DNA of 64,000 nucleotides from positions 66,894,001-66,958,000 of the forward strand of contig CATIUR010000006.1 of assembly GCA_949592205.1 (NCBI GenBank), given 5' to 3'. Every line of letters begins with the position of its first letter. Position 1 is the stretch's first letter. Below, piece after piece: positions 22,901-33,600 of the stretch. Source of the stretch: Helichrysum umbraculigerum (taxonomy: Eukaryota > Streptophyta > Magnoliopsida > Asterales > Asteraceae). Under the pieces are notes generated by a model. The model did no database searches. It had not been told where the DNA came from and saw only the letters and a list, made by a program, of their open reading frames with translations. The translations under genes and the position numbers were made by a program.

Positions 22901-24368
22901 AGAGGAGCCCAAGGAATTATAATGGGTATGGGCAATCCTTATCCCTCTTTTTGTTATTATTTCCTTAATTTATTGACTTAATGTTGGTGTCTAACCTATT
23001 TTTGTTACTATATGATGCCATGGAGGAGCTACATTGTATAATTTGGTATTCAGGTGTATGGATTTGTATTTATATAGCATCTGTTAGAAGTTAATGGTGG
23101 CACTTCTTACATGTTATGTTCATATATATACTTCTATGACAAAATCTCCACAGACCAAAATACATCTTTTTCTTAGTTGATTGTAATTTGTCTTAGACAT
23201 GTTCTTGGTTTAGTATTTTTCATTTTTTTATTGGTGGTGGCTCATATCTGAGGAAGCTATATGCTTTTCAGTAATTGCCTGTTTTATTGATTATTTATTT
23301 TGATAAATAATACAGTTTATGATGTTACCCGGAGAGACACATTCACAAATTTATCTGATATATGGGCAAAGGAAATTGACTTGTACTCAACAAATCAAGA
23401 TTGCATCAAGATGCTTGTTGGAAATAAAGTTGATAAGGTAACTATTATCCTCATAAACATATGGTATAAAATGATTGCTTCTGGCATTCAGAGTTGCAAC
23501 CGTCAGTTGACTTCTCTTGAGGAAGTAATGTTAACCCATTTATCTAGGAATAGGTCAATATGGGTTAACCTTTTATTTTAACGTGTATAATGGGCAATGT
23601 ACAAACAAGATTTAGCTAAAAATGAAACAGGTGATATGGGTCAAATTGGTAAAAATCTTCAAAAATGTATATAATTAATTAAATGCTTACAACCTTAATA
23701 TGATTGTTACTTTAATAATAAGAAAGCTATTGTGATCATGTTTAAATGATTAGTTATTTGCAGAATTTAATAGAAACAGCCAAAAAAAACGGTTAAAAGG
23801 TCAACCCTACCTGACTGGTTTTTGACTTACACTACCTATCTTTGCCCACCCGGTCTATATCTATGTTGCCTTCCAAGTTCTAACCTTCTTTTAACCTTCA
23901 TCTAGAAATTTGATATAGTGATAATTTGCTAGTCCACAAGCTAGTTTAAGATTTGATGGTTACAAATTTTGCAGGAAAGTGAGAGGGTTGTTACAAAAAA
24001 AGAAGGAATTGACTTTGCAAGAGAATATGGATGTCTGTTTATTGAGTGTAGTGCTAAAACACGGGTCAATGTGGAGCAGTGTTTCGAGGAACTTGTTCTA
24101 AAGGTATTTGAATAATGACCTTAATTATCCTAAAGTGAGGCTACTTTGGTTTTGGCCGGAAAACACTTGGGGACGTGCAAAGATGCAATGGTCAAACAAA
24201 AAAATTTGATGTAGTAGCATAGTGATAATTAATGTAACTTATAAAATTGAAAATGTGCAGATCTTGGATACACCTAGTCTGACAGCTGAGGGATCAACTA
24301 CTGTGAAGAAGAATATATTTAATCAAAAAGCTCCAGATTCAGATGCATCAACTAGTGGATGCTGCTGA
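19958..24368 (+). CDS. RABC1: RABC1-type (Rab18) small GTPase, six coding exons, 208 aa
   Basis: Coding exons by GT-AG borders and frame: 19958-20090, 21803-21871, 22860-22925, 23316-23437, 23975-24103, 24261-24368 (627 nt, stop TGA). The protein starts MDSSSGSEFDYLFKLLMIGD. It has all the GTPase motifs: P-loop GDSGVGKSS (residues about 19-27), switch I SPTIG, switch II WDTAGQERF, NKVD and ECSAK. It ends in Gly-Cys-Cys, a geranylgeranylation signal for membrane anchoring. The Rab18-class stretch YRGAQGIIMVYDVTRRDTF is as in Arabidopsis RABC1. Rab18 proteins act at the ER, lipid droplets and in secretory or stress traffic. Length is normal (family about 210). Intron 1 is 1.7 kb. The upstream flank is a 13-kb transposon nest, which might affect its expression. 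Confidence 0.95.
21453..21720. repeat. two short tandem duplications in RABC1 intron 1
   Basis: A unit of about 80 bp (starting TTTCTTTCTAAGTAT at 21453 and again at 21533) is repeated with a few changes. A second unit of about 46 bp (AAGTACATTAAGAGC at 21632, AAGTATGTTAAGAGC at 21678) follows. Confidence 0.8.
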
Positions 24369-24674
24369 AGTTAATCTGCTACCCCGTGTGTGTTCATGTA
24401 ACTTATTTCAGTTTTAATGGTTATGTAGCCAAATGTTAATCATGAATGTAAATTGGATCTTGTGGGATGTTTTATGTATTGTTCTTTATGCAGACGAGTG
24501 TTTTATATCTCTGGGTTGAACTATCACGATATGCTCAGTTTGGTTAAATCTATCAAAAGTTATATGAAGGATTATTACTCTTGGCAAAACAGGTGGTGTA
24601 GGTTTTTTCACATGAACGGGTAATATGTACCAGCAGTTATGTATGTTTATTGATTTGAGGCAAAAAGTCTGAGA
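24369..24674 (+). other. 3' flank of RABC1
   Basis: This probably contains the 3'UTR. It is AT-rich with no ORF. Several TGTA words occur near 24390-24480, but no single poly(A) signal stands out. Confidence 0.4.
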
Positions 24675-24683
24675 TATTGAGAA

Positions 24684-25790
24684 GGGAAATTAACAAAAAT
24701 GCCATTTTTTCCGGATGTATTTTTCGATTTGCCACTTCAAAAAAAAAATTGCCGATTTACCGATGCGACCTGCGACCCGTTCAATGCGACCTGCGACCCA
24801 AGCGATTTCCGAGTAAAAGACAAGCAAAACATGTCGAGCCGTCCGGTCGCAAGTCGCAGCCTGCGACCGGCGACCTGCGACCCTCGTCCGAGATCACATA
24901 CATCGTTCAACATTGTTATAATTTAATATATTTTATGTTTCATATTTAATTAACGCATTGTTTCGTTTTTCTTTGATAACTTTTTATATACAATGTATAA
25001 ATAAATTCCGAATATATATTCATGATCAGTGTAATTTTATCTACATTTCGACATAAATTTTATCGTCATATGTTATGTATTTAACGAAGGCATTTTTTAG
25101 TCTCGAAATCAATTTTTTTTTATATCCGAATGTAGATAAAAATAAACTGGTCATAGTGGTATATTTAGATTTATGTAGTATAACACATAAATGTTGAAAA
25201 AAGTCAAAAAGTTGAATTATTAGTCCACCTTTATATAACATAAGAAAATTTATTAGTCCACCTTTATACTACATAAATCTAAATATACCACTATGACCAG
25301 TTTATTTTTATCTACATTCGGATATAAAAAAAATTGATTTCGAGACTAAAAAATGCCTTCGTTAAATACATAACATATGACGATAAAATTTATGTCGAAA
25401 TGTAGATAAAATTACACTGATCATGAATATATATTCGGAATTTATTTATACATTGTATATAAAAAGTTATCAAAGAAAAACGAAACAATGCGTTAATTAA
25501 ATATGAAACATAAAATATATTAAATTATAACAATGTTGAACGATGTATGTGATCTCGAACGAGGGTCGCAGGTCGGAGGTCGCCGGTCGCAGGCTGCGAC
25601 TTGCGACCGGATGGCTTCGACATGTTTTGCTTGTCTTTTACTCAGAAATCGCTTGGGTAACAGGTCGCATTGAACGGGTCGCAGGTCGCATGATGCGACC
25701 TGCGACCGGGTAGGGCAAATCGGCAATTTTTTTTTGAAGTGGCAAATCGAAAAATACATCCGGAAAAAATGGCATCTTTGTTGATTTCCC
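24684..25790. mobile_element. fold-back Mutator-like element (non-autonomous MULE)
   Basis: Very long inverted repeats occupy 24684-25182 and 25265-25790 around an 82-bp spacer. The ends read GGGAAATTAACAAA and its complement. Flanks are identical 9-bp direct repeats TATTGAGAA (24675-24683 and 25791-25799), the TSD length of Mutator. There is no transposase. Both arms contain clustered TGCGACC words; the arms are nearly identical except for gains and losses in that cluster. Confidence 0.9.
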
Positions 25791-25881
25791 TATTGAGAAA
25801 GGGTCTTATTCTTTCAAATTTCAAATCTGCAGGTCCGAAAAAATTAAATATGAATGACATAATTTGATGTATTGACAAAGT

Positions 25882-26463
25882 CAGTGTTTTAAGACCCGGT
25901 TCGACCGGCCCGGTCGAACCGGTCGGACCGTATTTTTAGAGATTTCCGGGCCAAAAAAACCCGGGTTTTTCAATATGTTGACTAGTCAACGACCCGGTTG
26001 ACCCGGCCGGTCGGACCGGGTTGGACCGGGACCCGGACCGGCGCATTGACCCGGTTTCATTTTTTTTTTTTTTTTTTCAATTTCTATGTACATTTAATCA
26101 TTTATAATTAGGGAATATTGACTGATTGTGTATTTCAAGAATAATGAGGGTAATGAGGGAATCTTTGACTGATGTGTCATCACCATTATTACTCTATGGA
26201 TTATATTATTATTATATTGATGTGTATTCCAAGAATAACAAGGGAATCGATGTGTTATCACCCTTTATTACTCTATGGATTATAATTATTATACATGATA
26301 TAATTAATAATTATAATTATAATTACAAAAAAATAAAAAAAATTCACTAAATACTACTACTGTATACTATTATTAACTCCAGGTCCGACCTTCCGGCCCA
26401 ACCGGTCCGACCAGAAATTAAAACTTTTCCGGGTCGACTAAAAACCCGGGTTTTAAAACATTG
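25882..26463. mobile_element. hAT MITE, CCGGTC-rich family, copy 1
   Basis: The ends CAGTGTTTTAAGACC and AACCCGGGTTTTAAAACATTG form hAT-type inverted repeats. Flanks are identical 8-bp repeats GACAAAGT (25874-25881 and 26464-26471). The ends are extremely rich in CCGGTC/GACCGG; the centre is AT-rich with a T run (26059-26078). 582 bp, non-coding. Confidence 0.9.
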
Positions 26464-26471
26464 GACAAAGT

Positions 26472-26842
26472 AATAAATGTATGTTTTTTCTTTTAGTTAT
26501 TAAATTGAACCAAAATGTTGTTTGTGTTTATAAGTGAGGCGGACATCATATTTGATTTGCTGTTGTTAGGGATGAGACCATAGTACAAACCATTTTGCGT
26601 AGTATCCAAATAATCGGCTTTGCATAATTTAACGATTTCATTATAAATTCTTTAAGCGTAGCTCTTAGGGATGTGGTTAGCATGTATAGACGAATCATGC
26701 ATCTCAGCTAGTTATTGATTTTTGGTGCTGTTATTTTATTGTAGTAACATTTTTCTATGCACGAAGCCATTAATCATTTAATCATACCTTTAAGAGGACT
26801 ATGTACAGAAAAATATTTATGGAATTGTTTAATTAAAAGCCC
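26472..26842. other. intergenic DNA, nothing recognised
   Basis: AT-rich sequence between MITEs. I see no ORF, no repeat with clear ends and no RNA gene. Confidence 0.5.
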
Positions 26843-26845
26843 TAA

Positions 26846-27122
26846 GAGAACTCGGTGTGGCTCACCGTTTTTCAAGGTTTTTCAACAAAAACGCTGTTGA
26901 ACAGCGTTTTGCGATCCCGGCTCAATGTTTTTAACGCCGTTTTTGTGACGTTTTTGTGCCGCCGTGCGATTTTACACGTTGGGGAGCATCTGCGTTTTTG
27001 GTTTTAACTCACAAATAACATTCCACAACACTCTCCACAACACTGTTACTACACCCCATAATTTTAACTCACAACACAACACCAAAAACACTGTAAACAC
27101 AGTGTTACCACACCCCGTGCTC
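26846..27122. mobile_element. Tourist-like MITE, left member of an abutting pair
   Basis: Inverted ends are GAGAACTCGGTGTGG and CCACACCCCGTGCTC. TAA occurs at 26843-26845 and 27123-27125 (3-bp TSD of PIF/Harbinger). It contains AACGCTGTTGAACAGCG-type internal repeats. 277 bp. Confidence 0.8.
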
Positions 27123-27125
27123 TAA

Positions 27126-27449
27126 GAGCACACGGAGTGGCAAGATTATCGTCGGCGTTTTTCATCGAGAACGCTGTGTTTACGGCGTTCTCCACTCCGT
27201 GACGGCGTTCTCAACAGCGTTCTCGACGGCGTTTTTGCATCAGTGTCTTCTGCCAGACGTTGTTCTCGACGATGTCTTCATTTTTTTTTTTTTGTTTTTT
27301 TTTGCTTTTTGGGTAACGATGGAGACATATAAAAAATAAAAAATAAATTCCAAAACACTGTCCAGAACACTGTTACCACTCCACAAAATATTCACTACAA
27401 AATTCTCACTCAGAACACTGTGTTTCAGCCGTCACCACTCCGTGTGCTC
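27126..27449. mobile_element. Tourist-like MITE, right member of an abutting pair
   Basis: The inverted ends are a perfect 15 bp, GAGCACACGGAGTGG and CCACTCCGTGTGCTC, flanked by TAA (27123-27125 and 27450-27452). The left TAA is shared with the neighbouring MITE. The interior has several GGCGTTCTC / GAGAACGC words. 324 bp. Confidence 0.85.
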
Positions 27450-27586
27450 TAAGGAATAACTTGACGTATGAAGTTGTTTACTGTAAAATGTCATTATCAT
27501 TGAAAGTTTGACAATTAATCTATTACTACTAATGCAAGAAAATGATTATCACTGACAACCACAAAATTGTTAATTAGCCTTCAGGG

Positions 27587-27978
27587 CAGTGTTTTAAAAC
27601 CCGGGTTTTTAGTCGACCCGAAAAATTGTTATTTTCTGGTCGGACCGGATAACCTGTTGGGCCGGAAGGTCGGACCGGATTTAATAATAGTATACAATAG
27701 TAATATTTAGTGAATTTTTTTATTTTTTTTTATAATTATAAATATAATTATTATTAATTATATCATGTATAATAATTATAATTCATAGAGTAATAAAGGG
27801 TGATGACACAACGATTCTCTTGTTATTCTTGGAATACACATCAATATAATAATTATATAATCCATAGAGTAATAAATGGTGATAATACATCAGTCAAAGA
27901 TTCACTTATTACCCTTATTATTCTTGAAATACACAATCAGTAAATATTCCCTAAATATAAAAGATTTAATGTACATAG

Positions 27979-28022
<44 letters not shown>

Positions 28023-28193
28023 ATGAAACCCGGGTCAATGTGCCTTTCCGGGTCCCGGTCCAACCCGGTCCGACCGACCGGGTCAACCGGGTCGTTGACT
28101 AGTCAACATATTGAAAAACCCGGTTTTAAATGGCCCGAAAAACTCTAAAAGTGCGATCCGACCGGGCCGGTCGAACCTGGTCTTAAAACGTTG
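27587..28193. mobile_element. hAT MITE, CCGGTC-rich family, copy 2 (opposite orientation)
   Basis: It starts CAGTGTTTTAAAACCCGGG and ends CTGGTCTTAAAACGTTG, the reverse of copy 1, with identical 8-bp flanks CTTCAGGG (27579-27586 and 28194-28201). The homopolymer seen in copy 1 is here a run of about 40 A (27982-28021). 607 bp. Confidence 0.9.
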
Positions 28194-28201
28194 CTTCAGG
28201 G

Positions 28202-29032
28202 CTATGGTTATAAAGATTTTTCAATGAATTTTTTCCTCTCTAAAAGATGTATGTAAGCCACTCCCAATAAGGGATTGAAACCGACTTGTCAGTTGGAGTC
28301 AATTCAACGTTAGATCAGCTTTTTTTAAAAACTGACTACCAATTGAATGATCACTACCAACAATGAGACTGTCAGTTTACTTTTTGAGCATCTCATTTAT
28401 CAATATACCTATATTTTTATTCACTAAACACAAAAAATAAACAAATAAAAGAAGTTAAGCATGAGTTGCCTTCGTCAGATATCCGACTAAAACCACCGAC
28501 GGAGTGAAAGTGACGAGGTCGTGCCAATAGTGTCGCTAAAGTGACACCCGTCACTTGCAATGTAAAAATTCGGGGCACTATTATTAAATAATTTTGAACC
28601 GAATTTGATTTCTCTCAATTTCTTTAATAAATTGTGAATTTTGGATGTTTATAATTGAAAATAAAACAATAAAATATCTTTTATCTTTGCTGACCGAAAA
28701 TTAATGATAATAAATATATTACTATATGTAGTATATAAAGTATAAACGGTAAACAATAAAATTAGTGACTTAATCAAGTATTCGTTGTAGCTATTATACG
28801 CGTACACACTACTAGTACTAGCATCAAGTCAAATAAGTGTGAAATCATTTTTGTTTAGATTTTCCTTCAATAACTAACCAGAGTATTCGGTTGACCAAAA
28901 CTGAACATCCTAGATTTTAGTGGTGTGAAATGAAAATACCGTTAGGAGCGCCTATACAATTACGTTAAAATTACAATAATACGGAATATTATAATAATTA
29001 ATAATTAATATAATAATTAATAATTAATTTAA
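28202..29032. other. intergenic DNA, nothing recognised
   Basis: AT-rich, with no long open frame. A small patch at 28455-28560 repeats GTGACG/GTGTCGCT/GTCACTT words reminiscent of the LTR arrays, but there are no element ends to define. Confidence 0.45.
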
Positions 29033-29040
29033 TAATATTT

Positions 29041-29716
29041 AGGGATGACACCCGCGGGTCGTGGTTACGGATATGCCAAACCCATCACCCGCCCGCGACG
29101 GGTTTTTTTACCCGTAAACCCGTGAATACCCGTTAGCGGGTTTATTTTTACACCCGTACCCGCAACCCGCGGATACCCGTGGGTCGCGGGTAACCCGTGG
29201 GTTATAAATAATATAAACATTTTATCTGAATATCAAAAGATTTTATATAATTTTAATGTATAAAAATTTATTAAACCACAAATCAATGGATCGTAATTTT
29301 AAACGAATTAAATTGTTAAAATTTAAGACATGCGAACAAATAGTTCGATAGCTATAAATTAATTTGATTATATTTTCGTGATCATTTGATAAGTTTGCTA
29401 TTCGAATCATGAAAACTATACTTTTTAGTCTCTATATGAATAGTTTTATTATATATTGTTCGAATTAACCATTATATATACATATATATGCAATAAATTA
29501 TACAAATCCACTTGTATGTATCTATAATGTGTTTTGTAGGTTCGCGGGTCGGGTTTACCCGCGGGTATAAGTTTATACCCATCACCCGCCCGCGACCCGC
29601 CAACGGGTAGAAGTTCATACCCGTAACCCACTCATGGGTAAAAATTTTACGGGTTTACCTACCCACAATGGACGGGTATCCACGGGTCGCGGGTTTTTCT
29701 AGCTCATTGCCATCCT
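29041..29716. mobile_element. hAT-like MITE, CCCGCGGGT-rich
   Basis: The ends AGGGATGACA and TTGCCATCCT are imperfect inverted repeats. Flanks TAATATTT (29033-29040) and TAATATTA (29717-29724) match at 7 of 8 positions. Both ends are packed with ACCCGCGGGT / CGCGGGTT words around an AT-rich centre, the same architecture as the CCGGTC-rich hAT MITEs. Confidence 0.7.
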
Positions 29717-29724
29717 TAATATTA

Positions 29725-30637
29725 ATATTATTATTTATATTTATTACATATATACGTATATAGCTGTAATAATAATATTATTATATTATATTTTCACCAA
29801 CTACTACCCTTTATAATAACATATGTCAACTTTCCATTTACTTTAAAATTGAAATTTCATTTCCTTCTTCCTTTTTTGAATTTTGAGTTTCTTTTCTTTG
29901 TAGAACTGTTCTTACTGCGTAGGTCCAGTTTCTTCTCCCTCTCCGATTCAAGTCAAGTTGTTACAAATTTGCAACAAATCAGCAACGCAATTCAGTTAGG
30001 GTTTCTATTCAGTTAAGGTCACTATCTCATCTTTTCTGATTAATTAGGGTTTCTATTCGATACTGCTAGGTTAATCTTGAATAATACAATCTACTTTGTT
30101 ATGAAGATGTGATTTGATGCAATGCTTCGTATTTGATTGAATTTTGTGGTTGTATGTTTGAATTTGAGTTATGTTGACCAAAAGTCAACGTCGGTTAGTG
30201 ATCGGCTGTTGTTCTATCAGATTATGATTTTTGTTTTTTAGTCCTGAATCCGTGATGTTATTAATTGGAAAAGGACATATTAATTCGATTTCTTATGGTT
30301 GTGGTTTAGGTCGAATTAGTTAGCGTGTTGTACAAGGATCACAAATTCTTTATTTATTTGCTGAATTATGGAGCTTTATGGCTGAAATTGAGTTACGTAA
30401 ATATAGTTTTGATAAATTGATGTTGCTTTAGGAAGAAAACTGATCATTTCTGTTTTCCTTTATGGTTGAAATACTTGTGGTTTTCGTTTTTTTTTTCTTT
30501 TCGGCTTTTATTATTTTCATCTGGATTCTAACTAGTATTTGATAGCGTTATTATATTGTTTCTAGACGAAAGGTTTTGATTCAAACGGAGCATCTTTGTG
30601 ATGAGAATTTTCTGGTGAAAGAGAAGAATTAGTTGAT
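29725..30637 (+). promoter_or_regulatory. upstream region and 5'UTR of FAB1
   Basis: From about 29880 the sequence becomes TTC-rich like a plant 5'UTR (CTTCTCCCTCTCCGATTCAAG, then TTAGGGTTTCTATTC twice). One or more 5'UTR introns are likely before the ATG at 30638, but I cannot fix their borders. No clear TATA box was chosen. Confidence 0.4.
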
Positions 30638-33600
30638 ATGACTTATGATACTTTGATTTCTCCTCTGGAATCATCGATCAGTCCAGCTGTGTCGCTGGCA
30701 AAAACCGACAGCTCTCTTTCGTATTATAGTAAGATCTTTTGTATCCAGTTATTCAAACACATATTCTAGTGTTTCTTTTTAGATTTCATAACTGTTGACG
30801 ATTTTCCTTCAGATGAGTATCTTGTTGCTGTTCCCTCAAATGAAAGGTAACTGATGGCCACTCCTCACCATCTTTCTTTTCTTGACAATCAAGAATATGA
30901 AGTTAGATGAATCATGAATTTTTATTGGTGGTTTCTTGGTGTAAATATATGATTGTTTAATTATAGGTCCCTCAAAGAAGAATCAAGCATTCAAAATTTA
31001 GGCTTACAACCAAAAAATCAGCGGTATCTAGGAAATGGAGGTATTGATTCCCATATTTGGTTTCCCCCTGAACCCGAGGATCGTGAGGATGATATTGAGG
31101 GTAGTGTTGCTACATATGATGATGATGATGACGACGACGAAGAGTATGGTGATGGCATGAAATGGGGGAAGCCAAGTAATCTTAGTAGTCTTGGACAAGA
31201 AGGGAGTGCAAGTTTCAGGTTTAAAGAGGAAACAAAAAAAGCGATGGATGACGTTATGAATGGAAAATTTAAGGCACTTGTGGAGCATCTTCTTAAATCT
31301 ATGGGAATTTCTTGTTCTGAAAATGATGGTGATAATTGGGTGGATACAGTTACGGCTTTATCATGGGAAGCTGCCTCATATTTGAAACCAGATGCTTTTG
31401 AGGGAAAAGCAATGGATCCTGATGGATATGTAAAGGTCAAATGTATTTCAACGGGTACTCGAAGTCAAAGGTTGTCTTATTCTCATACTTCTTCAATCCT
31501 AACTTTAGCTATATATTCACTTTGAATAATAATTAATATTCCTTTATATCGTTAAATGACTTTAATGATGATTGTCAATGAGAACAACTTCACTCTGACT
31601 TCGCAAAGACTAACCATAAATTGTTGTTGCAACACATTAGTATTATTCTAGTGAATGCATGTAGAGATCAATTACAGTTTATACGTGAAAGAAATATATC
31701 ATACGTCAGAGAGTACACATGATAGTGTTTCGAACGTTATTTTTGTACTATACCAAATTCGGCTAATATTATTTCCCTATAATTGCTAGACTTTTGTATA
31801 CTTTCTGTTTGTATAAACTTTTTGTATACTTTCTAAACCAATCAAATGTTTCTGTCAACGCCAGACAAGTACTAATTGTATTTGCTATTGCCCTTCTATT
31901 TTTTATTCATATTTGGTTTGTATGTTGCAGTGAAGTTTTTAAAGGCTTAGTCTTTAAAAAGCATGCAGCTCACAAGCGCATGCCAACAAAATTCAAAAAG
32001 CCCAAGCTGCTATTGATTAAAGGTGCACTTAGTGTTTCATCTGATGGATTGTCATCTTTTGACGCAATGAAACAGGTAAACCTGAGTAAACTGCTTAGCA
32101 TCTGGTAACCTCTTTTTAGGTGATAAAATCATGTTGTGTAATGGTAATTAATTGGGTCTGTTCAAAAAGGATGATTCCCAGTACAGGTTGAAATGGGATT
32201 GGGTTAACCTGCCAGCATTTTATTGTTCTTTGATTCTAGAATTTTATGAATAATCAACATACCAGAATTAAATATTTTAAAAGAATATGTTATAATATTT
32301 TGCAGTAAAAGGAATATAAGAGGCTATAAGTGTTCTTGATGACCTGTTTAATTTTTAATGAACTGTTTATACATACCCGTATATAACCCAAATTAACCAT
32401 TTCTAATTTAATGGTTCAAATTGCCACCTCTACTTTTCTTATTGGTATTACCTGTGATTGCCTCTAATGCTATCCGTGACCAGGAGAGCAATAGAGTGGA
32501 CTATGTTATTGAGATGATAGAAAAGCTGAATCCGAATGTCGTCCTGGTTGAGAAAACTGTTTCCCGTGATATTCAGGAGTCTATCCTTGCAAAAGGGATG
32601 ACTTTAGTTTTGGAAATGAAACAACATCGATTGGAGAGAATTGCTCGTTGTACTGGCTCACCGATCTTGTCGTCAGATAATTTGAGTGACCAAAAGCTGA
32701 GACAGTGTGAATCGTTTTATTTTGAAAAGATCGTAGAAGAACATGCTGAGTTTTCTGAAAGTGAAAAAAAGCCTAAGAAGACTTTAATGTTTCTTGAGGG
32801 ATATCCCACACGAATGGGCTTTACGGTTAGTTTTAGTTTTAATTGTTTACTTTGTTTACCAGAACCTGTTCATTAATGATCGTGAATGTTATCTGTACAG
32901 ATTTTGCTGAAGGGATCTCACAGTGATGAACTTAAAAGAATTAAATGTGTTGTTCAGTTTGCGGTTATCATGGCATATCATTTGATCCTCGAGAATTCGT
33001 TCATTTTAGATCAGCGTGCAATGTTTTCTACAACTGCCCCCAATGGGATGACTATATTTCCAAACAAGAGTGAAGAGATCATTCCGTCAAATACCAGTCA
33101 ACCTCTGTATAATAAGCTTGATGATACAAATGTTCCAATAGCCAACGAGTCCAGTACTGAAACTGATTTGATCACTACAGTTGATATTCCCGTCTCCAAT
33201 GGTTCTGATGAAAATGAATCTGACAATCTTGGTCTAGAAGGGTCTACCTTATCATATTATGAGCCGTATGACCCGATTGTTCTCTCAGGGCTATCTTCGC
33301 TCTCAGCCTCTTTGCATAAAGTTGTCGGGTTTCCACTTTTCAATACTGCTCAGCAGAGTATGTCCACATACCTTGGCTACAATGGCGTGAACACACATAA
33401 CCATACTGACTACTCCGTTCAAGATTTGAACTCTTTAGAAGCTGTCGATATTGCTGGTACTGAAGTCAAAGATGATCTTGATGAAGCAGAGACATATGAA
33501 AGTGACAAAATTCAGTCGTCATCAACATATATAAACTCTCCTTTAGAAATGAAGGATCCGGAAGACCACATGCAACGTAAAGATGACATTAGTGCAGTGT

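Noticed and set aside
24677..24949. Open frames in the arms of the fold-back element (also 25520-25878)
   Set aside because: They arise from TGCGACC repeats inside MULE inverted repeats; no transposase similarity.
31794..32108. 104-codon open frame beginning in FAB1 intron 3
   Set aside because: Only the part from 31931 to 32075 matches FAB1; the upstream part is intron read in the same frame.
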